From IMG/VR virus record IMGVR_UViG_3300033153_004031, positions 1-60,989 of that record: a stretch of DNA of 60,989 nt, one strand, 5' to 3'. Both the position numbers and the translations under genes were made by a program. How positions within the stretch are numbered: position 1 is the stretch's first letter; the number at the start of each line of letters is the position of its first letter. Under the pieces are notes generated by a model. It did not search any database. It saw only the letters and a program-made list of their open reading frames with translations, and was not told the origin of the DNA. This DNA is from a virus. Shown piece by piece: positions 37,401-45,899 of the stretch.

Positions 37401-39377
37401 GTCGGCGTATTTGCTTAGCTCTATGCGCCGCCCACGGGAATCACGGATGAACCTACCCTTAAAAACCTGCCCCGGTTTTAGCTCGGTCTGTCCGTATTGT
37501 TCCAGGACTTCCCGAGACGGCTGGAGTTCATCTCCGAAGTCTATTCTAAACTGAACGCCGTTCGGAGCTGTGACACGGTATGACAGGTCTTCTATGACAG
37601 GCTCGACCTTGGACTTGCCCAAACGGGTCTTGAAATTCGCAAGGGATTTTTTAATAAGAGGTGTGTCAAGATTGGAACGCTCTTTGAAGCTGCCCCTGAT
37701 AATCTCCGTTTGCCCCACACCCTCCGCCGCTTCCGCAGCCTCACGGTAGGATTGCCCCCGCGTGGCTTCCTCTATGGCATTGTCCCAATCTTTGGCATCC
37801 ATCAGTTTTTTGGACTTTTTCTTGGAATCCTCGTACAGGGAACGCAAGGTCGCCACCTGTTCAGGGCTAGCCTTCTTACCAAACGCTATGGCGTCTTCGG
37901 TGGACTTGAACTCTGGTATGGCTTGGGCAACTTGGCCCTGTTCTTCAAATAATTGTTTCTGTTTCTCATCCGGCACATACAGACCAAGCTCCTGCTGTTC
38001 GGCTTGCATCTGCCTGGATTTCGCTTTTGCCTTCAACTGTGATCGCACAAGGTCTTGGCGTTCCCCCTTGAGTTCTAATCGCTCTTCGCCCTCAACCGCC
38101 TTCTTGATTTCTTTAAAATCGTGGACATCACCTGCTCGGGTGCGTATCGTCTTGTCGTTCGGCAAGAAGACCTCCGAACCGTCTTTAATGGTGACACCCC
38201 ACGGTTCTTCTTCCACCACTTTGAACTTGTCGGGCTCCCCGGTGTTCGGGTCTATCGCCGTAAATTCCTTCCCTCTCGGCAACGCCTGCCCTTTAACTGG
38301 GATAAATTTGTCGGCCTCCTTGTCAAGATCGTATACAGGTTCCTCTTGCAATATACGCTTCTTGCGTATTTCTTCTTCCGACAGCGTGTGCTCCGGTCTT
38401 TCCAGTAGCCGTGCCTCACCCTCTACGCCTACGCGACCCCTTTTCAAAATGGTCGGGTCTGTCCGCAACGACTCCATTAGATTTTCGTCCGGCGCAAGCC
38501 AACCTTCTTCTTTTAGGGTGTTCTCAACCTCATCAATGGAACGCCCCGTCTTTTCATTAGAGAGCATCTGAACCGCAAGGGGCATGCTCTTTTTCTCACC
38601 CTTGAAGTGCCCCCACTTAATCTTACCCATCTTTTCGATACGGCTCCGGAGCGTGGACGGTTCCCGCACCTTCCCCCGCCGCATCTTCTCAATCACTTGA
38701 GCTTTTTTGGACGGCTTCAGGTTGGGGTAATCTTTCAGGACTTCGGGTGGAACGGGCTTGCCCTCAGAGAGGGCCGCAGAAACAATCTGCTCATGGGATT
38801 TTTTTTGTGCGTATTCAACATTTATTGTAGCATCTCCGCCATGCTCCTTTAAAGCTCTTTTAACCCTTGGGCTGACAAACTCCTCCCGCGTCATCTCCCA
38901 CGGCCTTTTTACAGCCCCCTTTACACCCGTTTCAGGGACTTCTGGGGCCACTTCTTTCTCAGGGGTAACCTTGGGTATGGGTTCGGGTTTTTCGGGCTCT
39001 CTGGGGGCCTGTAGCGGCCCTTCTGGGGCCTTCTCGCGGATAATAAAGCCATCCCCCATAGGCTGTACTTCGTGGGTGTCGTGGGAGAAGCCCTTACCCT
39101 TGGTGATGGCCCCCTTGGCGGCAGCGGGTGTCTTGTAAATCTTCGGCTTGGGTTGTCCTACAACGGGTTCCGGCGGCACCTGTGCCAAAACCTGTTGCAC
39201 AATATCGTTCCGCTCGGCTTCGATTTCGCGCAACACGTCCTCAACGGCGGACGTATTCGCAATCCTCGGGTCGAACCCCTCCCGACGATAGGCATCAGCC
39301 ATGCCCACCAACGCCTGTTTCTCGGCGTCCGGGAGCTTATTCCCTATTTTTTCAAGACAATACGCAAGGCTTGGCAT
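34491..39377 (-). CDS. Giant polyvalent internal virion protein (LPD38-like, 1628 aa)
   Basis: The largest gene. Residues 1-500 are charged and proline/lysine-rich, with several KTPAAAKGAIT-type basic helices. A zinc-peptidase-like WDHEMQHLLENIG (HExxH, near 663-667) lies mid-protein. A helical centre is followed from about 1130 by TYGATFGPAFRVANMIRDTM, then FLIQTVPFLNARMQGLYKLG and MAALALWWLYKDDERYKELE, which match the LPD38-type large polyvalent protein domain. Polyvalent proteins are packaged and injected with DNA to protect it or act early in infection. It may also form part of an ejection channel, given the hydrophobic helices. Confidence 0.75.
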   Translation of the reverse strand: MPSLAYCLEKIGNKLPDAEKQALVGMADAYRREGFDPRIANTSAVEDVLREIEAERNDIVQQVLAQVPPEPVVGQPKPKIYKTPAAAKGAITKGKGFSHDTHEVQPMGDGFIIREKAPEGPLQAPREPEKPEPIPKVTPEKEVAPEVPETGVKGAVKRPWEMTREEFVSPRVKRALKEHGGDATINVEYAQKKSHEQIVSAALSEGKPVPPEVLKDYPNLKPSKKAQVIEKMRRGKVREPSTLRSRIEKMGKIKWGHFKGEKKSMPLAVQMLSNEKTGRSIDEVENTLKEEGWLAPDENLMESLRTDPTILKRGRVGVEGEARLLERPEHTLSEEEIRKKRILQEEPVYDLDKEADKFIPVKGQALPRGKEFTAIDPNTGEPDKFKVVEEEPWGVTIKDGSEVFLPNDKTIRTRAGDVHDFKEIKKAVEGEERLELKGERQDLVRSQLKAKAKSRQMQAEQQELGLYVPDEKQKQLFEEQGQVAQAIPEFKSTEDAIAFGKKASPEQVATLRSLYEDSKKKSKKLMDAKDWDNAIEEATRGQSYREAAEAAEGVGQTEIIRGSFKERSNLDTPLIKKSLANFKTRLGKSKVEPVIEDLSYRVTAPNGVQFRIDFGDELQPSREVLEQYGQTELKPGQVFKGRFIRDSRGRRIELSKYADQNTWDHEMQHLLENIGAFNPVEMALLNKHAKKGNYKPGAEGRAQAVADAMGRRDNPKGIQKIIEKIKDFIDTLVNKIGIRTFRGVLRDIETGKMLEREGRPGVGVAEQGQIAEVMDRKPSGRFDEYFGAKKSTFREKLTKTLDYAKTKEARDAAITKLVDKLHPIKVMLGEEAYELYRTATGTNASMAVILEHGTLKMDDAGYLYSGERNNGLLKLFRGLDDYDKFLKWVAAKRAERLEAEGKEFLLTKDVRDRIFEWAGGKDRADYEAANKEFQRFIKSVLDVGEKSGLINPEERKAWEQWYYLPFNRIFEDEVTAQEYARYPHRNDKYISAKIKKLIGSGRKIGNPLENVLRNWTHIIGESMRNVARAEAFKQAEQTNSGLVTRVHRVAKKVKDKKTGKVKVKPTDIFWYKDKKGKRRYLKKAEAERLLTFQENGKPVNFLVHDESLYNALLGLNIKQFDNIAMRMLGKTKKWLTYGATFGPAFRVANMIRDTMHVAMLDKSFRPFIDSAKGFVKAMKEDQDFVEFSAGGFSFGSSYIRAEDPEAVSKYIDRILKREGKGAVDRILRTPRQLLDFWEKIGSASENAARVALYTRKRAAGVPHGKAGFAAKDLLDFSMSGQSNIVQFLIQTVPFLNARMQGLYKLGSAAVDVENRRNFMMRGTGLSMAALALWWLYKDDERYKELEDWDKWGYTHFWIGDKHYRIPNPFEVGAVTMALPVAIANTAYGNTGTKHVADFIGHTLFETFAIGPPQAVVPMIEQWANKSSFTGRPIVPYHLEGLRGGQQANPWTSETLKILGDKLNVPPKRAEALINGYFATFGKFILGAADIALEATGAVPDRPEKRIDDYPLVGRFIRQGGPARHTKYQKEFYEIFRDLDELVKTASHYRQTGDIAEARKLVLDNRTKIAFRKRMNKSRTNIQQINRAMRRIWTNPMLSKEQKTKRLDALYERRNRIFKRVYDEYKKYQ

Positions 39378-39379
39378 AT

Positions 39380-39715
39380 CTAATTATCCAGTATTCCTGA
39401 TTGTACCATCGCCATGATGAACTCCGTTATTTCCTCGTCTTCCCGGTACAGGCGCACCATCTGTTCCGCCGGGTATGGCATGGACACATACCCGCCACCC
39501 ACGGGAGTCGGGGCGGGCGCGGGTGTGGGTGTCGGCGTAACCTCCGGTTCGGTGTACGGCGTCTTGGCGACAAACGCACGGCGCATACCCGGCAACGCCA
39601 TGACGGACAGTATTGTAAACGGCCCTGCGCCCCTTCCCCCACCTGCCGCCGTCTTGGGCGAAAAGCTGTACCTGCGCCCAGGTACCGCACTTGGTGATAG
39701 TTGTGTTACAGCCAT
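39380..39715 (-). CDS. Small virion-associated protein with proline-rich linker (111 aa)
   Basis: A 111-residue protein beginning MAVTQLSPSAVPGRRYSF. A VTPTPTPAPAPTPVGGG linker separates a beta-rich head (FTILSVMALPGMRRAF) from a helical tail (MVRLYREDEEITEFIMAMVQ). The competing frame 39384-39719 has no such structure. It ends just before the giant gene. Confidence 0.65.
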   Translation of the reverse strand: MAVTQLSPSAVPGRRYSFSPKTAAGGGRGAGPFTILSVMALPGMRRAFVAKTPYTEPEVTPTPTPAPAPTPVGGGYVSMPYPAEQMVRLYREDEEITEFIMAMVQSGILDN

Positions 39716-39719
39716 TCAT

Positions 39720-42251
39720 TTAGACGATTACGAATGTATCTCCATCGCTGGGTGCTTCTGTTGTAGCGGTATAGGTCAGTATTTTACTCGTGCCGTCATA
39801 ATCCGTAATATCGGTGGCCTGATTTTGGAGTACACCACTGGTCCAGATGATGATTCTACCGTTGTAGTGGTCGTCCGTGGCTTCCGTCAGGTTTGTAGTC
39901 ATCTGGGTGGTGGATAGAGTACCCGCAGCCGCAGCTCCGACAACGATTGTCTCCGCGCTCGCCTCAAGATTATCCGCCGCGTCCGTGCTCCCGCTTATTG
40001 CCAGTGCGTCAGCCTTGATATTGCCGTCCCCTGTCAATGCCGCCGGTATTCGGGCCTGAATGTCCTCGGTGTCGGCAATGATGTTTGCCTCCGCCGTATC
40101 AAGCTCGGCCTTCGTGGGCGGGTCGTAGGCGTTGAGCGCGTCAGTACACTCGCTTTGGACTTCCTCATCCCAATCGCTATTCCAAGGCACTGCCGACAAG
40201 TGGTCTCCTGTTCCCCCCGCCTCGGTCAGGTTGGTGCCGTCACCGATGTGGTCTCTCAACGGTTGCAGGCCGTCCATGCTTGGGTCGAAAGCGGAAGTAT
40301 CGCCGTTGGCTATTATGCGTGACAGGATGGAGTTGTCCACAACTTCGGATGTCATGTCGGCACTACCCGTCGCGGTCTTGCACAAGTGGTCGAGATTGTT
40401 CGCCTCGATTGCATCCTGCACTTCGGATTGCACCTCGGCGTCCCACGCCGCATTCCAGGGAACCCCGGTCAACCCATCTCCGGCCGTTCCGATTTGAGTT
40501 TGCAAATCCTGAGTGTCGGTTTCAATATCCGTCTGCTTGTTTCGGATATGTTCAAGCGTATCCGTTCCGCTGTCCCAAGTCGCGCCCTTTATCTCCGTGA
40601 ACGCACTATCCAGCTCCGCCTTGGTCGGTGGATCATAAGCATTGAGAGCATCTATGCATTCGCTTTGAACCTCTGCATCCCAAGAGGCATTCCACGGGAT
40701 CGCCGTCAGTCCGGCACCGGCGGCTCCTATATCATCTGTATCATCCAAGATATCTGAAACAGCTTTACCAAAAGAACCAGCATCGGTATGCCCTGAGGTA
40801 GCTTCATTCCATACCGCATCGGCAAGCCCGGTGTAACTCATAGCTAAACCATAATCCACATGCACCTGGTCTAGGTACACAGCAGTTCCTGTCTCAAGAC
40901 TTGTTCCATAGAACCTAATACGCACCTTGCCGTCATTTGCCCCAGTGCCCACATGGTGCGAAAACAACTGCGCTATCATAGCCACATCGTCGGACGGATC
41001 ACTGTTGTGTACACCTTCAGACTCGCCCAAGTAGTCCCAGTGGGACTCCTCCCAATGGTAGGCGTACCAGGCTACGGTATCGCCGCCTGACGGAACAGAA
41101 CCCTCGTCTACACGCCCTTTTGCCGAAACCTTCGCTGGCGCGGAGTCATCAGGAAGTTCAAACTCCAGATAGAAGTCGATAGTGCCCCCGCTCTCGGTCA
41201 CGACATAGTACGTCTCATCCGGCGATCCAGTATTCGCATAGGTGCCGGTCTCGCTCCCACTAGTCACAGTGGATGAACTAGCTATAACCCCAATTGCCGA
41301 AGACACTAAACCAAGCGACGTAACCGTCTGTTTGATTAGGTCAATGTCGGATGGCATATTTCCAGAGTCAAGCTCCGCCAGCCGCATCTCGGTACATACA
41401 CTCGCCAGCGCCGCACTATCAGTACCTCGCATAGCTGTACCGTGTGGCTCCGTATCCCGTAGCGCCTCAAGACTATCCGTAGTCTCGTCATACGTCCCGC
41501 TACCAGCCCCGGTTGCTCGAATCTCTGTTCTCGCTGTTGTATCTCCGCTTTGCTTACCAGCAATCAGACCCAGCCATTCGGCAAGCGATGTGATACCACT
41601 AAACAACGTAGCTGTAATGCGTGTCACAAGATTTCCAGTATCCGTCTTTACGGCGGCAATATCGGCGCTCACGCTTGCACCCGAGGGAGCCCCTAAGCGT
41701 GCGTAGTTGTCTCCGGTTTGTGGAGTATGCCCATTGAGATTATCCAGATAGCCCGCCCTTGTGGCAGTGAGCCGTGACACTAAGTCATCAATATCCGTCC
41801 CAATTTGAGCATCCAAATCCAGCCCCCCGGCATCGCTGATCGGGAGCCCCCCGGCAGCATCGGCGGCAGCATTCGGCAGGGCAGTCATGCCCATCCGCAC
41901 GCTGTCATACGGGTCGTAGTCCACCAGGGGAACGTATGTCCCTATTACAATCATGCCGGTCACAGTACCGCCCACCATAACGCCGTCAGCACCGGCGGCA
42001 ACCGCTGCATCGGGTAAGTCAAGGCGGTAGTATCCGTCTCCGATATGCTCGATCCCGCCATCGCTGTGTGCCGCGTCAAGAGACCCCAGCGCCGCTTCCG
42101 TAATGCTCGTTTTCGTCGCCCCTTCCCGGCGATACCACAAGTCAATGCCGGAAGTATCATAATCAACGCCGGTCTCGGGCGTACCGTCACTTGAGTCGAT
42201 GATGCGGATCACAACGCTCTGATCCGTAGAGCCCTTTTTTATAGGGCGCAT
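39720..42251 (-). CDS. Tail fibre / structural protein with internal repeats (843 aa)
   Basis: An 843-residue protein with a GGAGG ribosome-binding site. The N-terminal 110 residues are an all-beta domain (QSVVIRIIDSSDG; GDGYYRLDLPDAAVAAGADG) common in phage fibre-like proteins. A middle Ig-like or carbohydrate-binding region (about 330-470) is followed by about four repeats of a PWNASWDAEVQSECIDALNA / YDPPTKAELD unit between 500 and 760, and a compact beta C-terminus. Likely an appendage or baseplate component; the repeats imply length variation between relatives. Confidence 0.7.
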   Translation of the reverse strand: MRPIKKGSTDQSVVIRIIDSSDGTPETGVDYDTSGIDLWYRREGATKTSITEAALGSLDAAHSDGGIEHIGDGYYRLDLPDAAVAAGADGVMVGGTVTGMIVIGTYVPLVDYDPYDSVRMGMTALPNAAADAAGGLPISDAGGLDLDAQIGTDIDDLVSRLTATRAGYLDNLNGHTPQTGDNYARLGAPSGASVSADIAAVKTDTGNLVTRITATLFSGITSLAEWLGLIAGKQSGDTTARTEIRATGAGSGTYDETTDSLEALRDTEPHGTAMRGTDSAALASVCTEMRLAELDSGNMPSDIDLIKQTVTSLGLVSSAIGVIASSSTVTSGSETGTYANTGSPDETYYVVTESGGTIDFYLEFELPDDSAPAKVSAKGRVDEGSVPSGGDTVAWYAYHWEESHWDYLGESEGVHNSDPSDDVAMIAQLFSHHVGTGANDGKVRIRFYGTSLETGTAVYLDQVHVDYGLAMSYTGLADAVWNEATSGHTDAGSFGKAVSDILDDTDDIGAAGAGLTAIPWNASWDAEVQSECIDALNAYDPPTKAELDSAFTEIKGATWDSGTDTLEHIRNKQTDIETDTQDLQTQIGTAGDGLTGVPWNAAWDAEVQSEVQDAIEANNLDHLCKTATGSADMTSEVVDNSILSRIIANGDTSAFDPSMDGLQPLRDHIGDGTNLTEAGGTGDHLSAVPWNSDWDEEVQSECTDALNAYDPPTKAELDTAEANIIADTEDIQARIPAALTGDGNIKADALAISGSTDAADNLEASAETIVVGAAAAGTLSTTQMTTNLTEATDDHYNGRIIIWTSGVLQNQATDITDYDGTSKILTYTATTEAPSDGDTFVIV

Positions 42252-42397
42252 ACTGTGCCTCCGTTAAACTGGTCTAAATTCTGCATGATAATAGGTACGA
42301 CGCTCCCTGGCGTACTATCCTCCGCAAGGATTTTGTCGCCGTCTTCTTGCAGTATTACAAAACTGTCTGCTTCTTGTTCGATATAGTTATCAGCCAT
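42239..42397 (-). CDS. Small hypothetical protein (52 aa)
   Basis: A 52-residue acidic protein (ADNYIEQEADSFVILQEDGD) coupled to the upstream gene by TAATG and overlapping the start of the fibre gene by 13 bases. Possibly a small virion or chaperone-like component. Confidence 0.6.
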   Translation of the reverse strand: MADNYIEQEADSFVILQEDGDKILAEDSTPGSVVPIIMQNLDQFNGGTVCAL

Positions 42398-42816
42398 TAC
42401 GGTTTCCCTTTGACATCCCAGTAAACAACCCTACTGAGTTTCAGTAGATATGCTTTCGCCTCGGCCAGATTGGAAATATTATTCACCACATTTTCAACCG
42501 TCGCCCAATCTGGCAGTCGGTCCGCGATTTCTTGCGCCTTCTGTTGAGCGTCTAATTCTTCTTGCTTTTTGGGCGTGATGTCCCCCGCTTCCGACGGCAC
42601 GAACTGCTGGCTTGCCTCATCCCACTTGTGTGTCTCTTTGTCGGGGATTTCCACAGTCTTATCTAACAGCACATAACCGTACTCCGCTGATAGTTCTTCC
42701 AATCGCTCCTCGATGGTTGTACCATCTCTTGGCAAACCAAGACGTATTTTACCCCAGGATACCAAATATCCAGGAAATGGGCTTGACTTTGAGTATATGA
42801 GATATTGCTTTAGCAT
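42397..42816 (-). CDS. Tail-fibre-assembly-like protein (139 aa)
   Basis: A 139-residue protein from ATG 42816 (GGAG ribosome-binding site; a longer frame to 42852 lacks one and overlaps the previous gene). N-terminal YLIYSKSSPFPGYLVSWGKI and a helical C-terminus (NVVNNISNLAEAKAYLLKLS) with an intervening KKQEELDAQQKAQEIADRL coil. It sits between two fibre-like genes, which fits a small assembly factor. Confidence 0.5.
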   Translation of the reverse strand: MLKQYLIYSKSSPFPGYLVSWGKIRLGLPRDGTTIEERLEELSAEYGYVLLDKTVEIPDKETHKWDEASQQFVPSEAGDITPKKQEELDAQQKAQEIADRLPDWATVENVVNNISNLAEAKAYLLKLSRVVYWDVKGKP

Positions 42817-42827
42817 ATTGTCTCTCC

Positions 42828-43691
42828 TTACATTCCGGCGGGGAAATACCATCCGTCGGTATGGACTTCCAATAGTCCATTATCTGAAGCCGATAATTTG
42901 ACTTCAATGATCTGTGATGCGTCTGTAATAACAGACAACGTATTTCTTACTCCTATTGTGTTTGCTCCAGCACCGCGTATAACGATATGCCCGATTGTCC
43001 CTGTTTGTCCATTTGTGCGCCAATATGCATATTGAGCACTTCCGCTATTTCTTGAAAAATCCACCGTTATTTCGGCCCGGGTTGCATAAGCTGGAATAGT
43101 CAGTGGTACATCAGTCCATGTCGTATCAATATCAGTCGATGACAGATCTGTTTTTTGGTCTGCAAATAACACTAGTTCTCCTCCATCATCCCAAAACTCC
43201 AACACCTGCGAACTGCCATTCGTCAGCACCCCAAAGATCGTCCGGTCATCTGTGTCCTGGTAGACACCTCCCTTAGTTCCGGAGTAATCCGGAGTCACAT
43301 TTGCTGCGCGGCGGTTGATAAAATTCGCGGCCGTCAGCGCGCCAGCTGCACTTACGGTAGAATAATCAATAGCGATATAGTGCCATTCGTCAGCTGTCAG
43401 ATCATCACTATTGGCATTGCTTCCGCCGGAGCCAAGCGTAAACGTTATATCGGATGTCCAATAAACCAAGCCCTTCCCATATAAATAGTATGCCCCGGGG
43501 CCAAAAGTAATTGTATCTGTGCTGACAAAACCATACTTTGGCCGAGAATAATATGTTATCCACGGAACCGTCAACCGCAGATTGGCCCACGTCAACTTCT
43601 TGTTGCTCACATCTTCCTGTGCCGTTAAAAATAAATCCATATCTGCGGGAGATGTTAGCTCTGAAAAATCACTTATCTTCGTGTTTGCCAT
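42828..43691 (-). CDS. Tail fibre / receptor-binding-like protein (287 aa)
   Basis: A 287-residue, beta-rich protein. It starts ANTKISDFSELTSPADMDLF, a common start of phage fibre proteins that attaches them to the tail. The C-terminal half (IPAYATRAEITVDFSRNSGS; GHIVIRGAGANTIGVRNTLS) looks like a beta-sandwich trimerisation or receptor domain. Confidence 0.65.
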   Translation of the reverse strand: MANTKISDFSELTSPADMDLFLTAQEDVSNKKLTWANLRLTVPWITYYSRPKYGFVSTDTITFGPGAYYLYGKGLVYWTSDITFTLGSGGSNANSDDLTADEWHYIAIDYSTVSAAGALTAANFINRRAANVTPDYSGTKGGVYQDTDDRTIFGVLTNGSSQVLEFWDDGGELVLFADQKTDLSSTDIDTTWTDVPLTIPAYATRAEITVDFSRNSGSAQYAYWRTNGQTGTIGHIVIRGAGANTIGVRNTLSVITDASQIIEVKLSASDNGLLEVHTDGWYFPAGM

Positions 43692-43717
43692 ATTTGTTCT
43701 CCGAAATTACTATAGAT

Positions 43718-44071
43718 TTATTTTACCCTTGTGGCGTTAATGTTTTCGATGAGGCCGTTGCCGTCTCGCACGATATCGAACTTCCACGCCTTCGGTGCGT
43801 CTGTTTCTTTTTGTTCCACCACTACCTTTTGCGGCTCCATGCTTCGTATCTTGGTAAGCGTGTCAATAATTTCCAGCGCCGCCTTTGCGTTTATCTGCAC
43901 CATCTTCTCACACCGCTCCACGGATTTTACCACCGCAACGGCCAACTCCTTTATCGGGTCCGGCTTTGACGGTTCCTTCTTAACCGGCTTGGGCTTTTCC
44001 AATGACTTCAGGTCAGCCACCCGCCCTTGGAGTCGCAGCTTTGCAATCTCTTGCTCGGATAGTCGCTTCAT
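43718..44071 (-). CDS. Hypothetical helical protein (117 aa)
   Basis: A 117-residue protein: basic/proline linker (KSLEKPKPVKKEPSKPDPI), long helix (ELAVAVVKSVERCEKMVQIN) and a C-terminal beta hairpin (WKFDIVRDGNGLIENINATR) often seen in small phage tail proteins. Six bases after the internal-protein gene. Confidence 0.6.
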   Translation of the reverse strand: MKRLSEQEIAKLRLQGRVADLKSLEKPKPVKKEPSKPDPIKELAVAVVKSVERCEKMVQINAKAALEIIDTLTKIRSMEPQKVVVEQKETDAPKAWKFDIVRDGNGLIENINATRVK

Positions 44072-44076
44072 TACTT

Positions 44077-45897
44077 TTATCCGCTAAGACAATTTAGTAA
44101 TTGATCGTATATACTCATGCGGTTATCCACTTCTTTGATGGCAGTATCGGCGTTTTCCTCAATCTCGATGATTTCTCCCGTGGCTTCCCGCATGGCTTTG
44201 ACGCGTACTTTGTATTTGTCCAAGTCTTTTGGGAGTTGGGGTTCCGGTGCTTCCTCCGGTACTTTTTCGGCCTCGGCTTCTGCAACCCGTGGGGCTTTGG
44301 GCGGTAACTGCGTGACATCGGTTATTTCCCCCGGCGCTTCTTCAGGTGCTTGAAGTATTCCACCTGTCTCAATCGCTTCTGGGCCTGCTCCTTGCTCTTG
44401 TATGGGCCGCCCAACTTCTTCCCCTTCTCGGACAACACCAGCCATCCGAGCTTCGTCTGGCGTAACATCGAGTGCTCCTTGTGCTATGTTTTGTAAACGG
44501 GCCTCAATCGCCCCCTTATTGTTCTCATAAAACTGCAGGTCTTCCGGGCTTTCCATTTTTTCGCCACGGGCAACCCTATCGGTAAACTCATCAATAGCCG
44601 CTTCCCGCTCGGCACGGCGCTGCTCTGCGATGTCCCTTAACACGTCCTTTGTAAGTGGGCGGGTCGGCCTTGCGATTGTCTCAGCTCCGTATTCCGGCAT
44701 CTGAAGGTCAATTTCAAATTGTCGCATCTCTGCCGGTGTCGGGGCCAAGTCTTCCGGTTTTATCCGCGTCCCGGTTATTTCCCCAATCCGCTCATCTACA
44801 AGCTCTTGCCGCTCCTCATCAGAACCGAGCGCCTTGCTGATTTCCTCCTGTTGCACCTGTTGCGGGGCAATGCGCCGTTGCGCACCCATACCAAGCAAAC
44901 CAAAGAAAGGCGCGGCGTATAGCGCCCCCTTCGCACCCTCGGTAGCCCACTCCATGGGTTCCGGTGCTTTCAACCCGGCTTGTTCATACAACGGCCTCCG
45001 CAGACCCGCCTGCACATATCCAGTAGCCGCCTCTGTGGGAACCTCGGACGCGGCAACACCAATCGTGTTCACGGCATACCGCGCAAGTGGTTTTGCCAGT
45101 TTCTTTTTTACGGTGTCTCCAAGAACTTTGCTGGCAATCTTGCCACCAACTCGGAATGTCAATATATCAAGAACGTTGCTTAGCCCTTCAAAGCCCCCCT
45201 CTGCGATAGCCGACATAACCGCTTTGGGATGGGCAATATCAGCGATTTCTTGTTTGGCTAACTGTTGCGCCTCTTGGTCGCCGTATCCCTGTGCCTTGTA
45301 TTTCTGTTTGTATTTATCCCCCAATAAATCATTGGCTTCTTCAATAAACTGGTCATACTCGGCACCGCCGAATATGGTCGCACCCGCCGTACCAGCACCG
45401 ACAACCGCGCCAGGGACACCACCGACAAGCCCCCCGACCGCCGCGCCCGTCAACATGGGTATGGTGGATTTACCGAAGGTTTCAAACCCCTCGATAATAT
45501 TTCGGGCCAAACCTTTCTTTTCGGCCAACCGCCCTTTGCGAAACCGATATTCCGGGTCTTCTAATTCTTCTTCAACATCTTCAATGGCTCTAGTGAGAAA
45601 TTCCGGCTCAATGGCTTCGGGCAGTGCCGTGCGCACGGCGCGGAGGCCCATGCCGGCAGATTCGCGCAATATCCGTGGTATGGCGGCACCAAGCTCCCCG
45701 ATAAAACCTCTTTCCGGCGGTTCGGGTTCGACCGGCTCTGGTTCCGGCGCACGCCTGCCAACACCCAAACGGGACGCAAATGTGCCGTAATCTATACCCG
45801 CCTGACGAAACTCTGGGTTATAATCGTACAGATTCCGAGCAATTTCCTCGTCTTCGTAATACGGATATATCCTACGATAGTAGTCTAAATAAGACAT
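44077..45897 (-). CDS. Internal virion / DNA-ejection protein with glycine-rich membrane-active segment (606 aa)
   Basis: A 606-residue protein. It starts SYLDYYRRIYPYYEDEEIAR and has a proline/glutamate linker. At about 140-175 a glycine-zipper-like hydrophobic stretch (MLTGAAVGGLVGGVPGAVVG) could insert into membranes. Helical segments and an acidic proline-rich C-terminus follow. This composition is typical of podovirus internal proteins that leave the capsid with DNA to form a trans-envelope channel. It lies in a cluster of such genes (44077-48182). Confidence 0.65.
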   Translation of the reverse strand: MSYLDYYRRIYPYYEDEEIARNLYDYNPEFRQAGIDYGTFASRLGVGRRAPEPEPVEPEPPERGFIGELGAAIPRILRESAGMGLRAVRTALPEAIEPEFLTRAIEDVEEELEDPEYRFRKGRLAEKKGLARNIIEGFETFGKSTIPMLTGAAVGGLVGGVPGAVVGAGTAGATIFGGAEYDQFIEEANDLLGDKYKQKYKAQGYGDQEAQQLAKQEIADIAHPKAVMSAIAEGGFEGLSNVLDILTFRVGGKIASKVLGDTVKKKLAKPLARYAVNTIGVAASEVPTEAATGYVQAGLRRPLYEQAGLKAPEPMEWATEGAKGALYAAPFFGLLGMGAQRRIAPQQVQQEEISKALGSDEERQELVDERIGEITGTRIKPEDLAPTPAEMRQFEIDLQMPEYGAETIARPTRPLTKDVLRDIAEQRRAEREAAIDEFTDRVARGEKMESPEDLQFYENNKGAIEARLQNIAQGALDVTPDEARMAGVVREGEEVGRPIQEQGAGPEAIETGGILQAPEEAPGEITDVTQLPPKAPRVAEAEAEKVPEEAPEPQLPKDLDKYKVRVKAMREATGEIIEIEENADTAIKEVDNRMSIYDQLLNCLSG

Positions 45898-45899
45898 GC

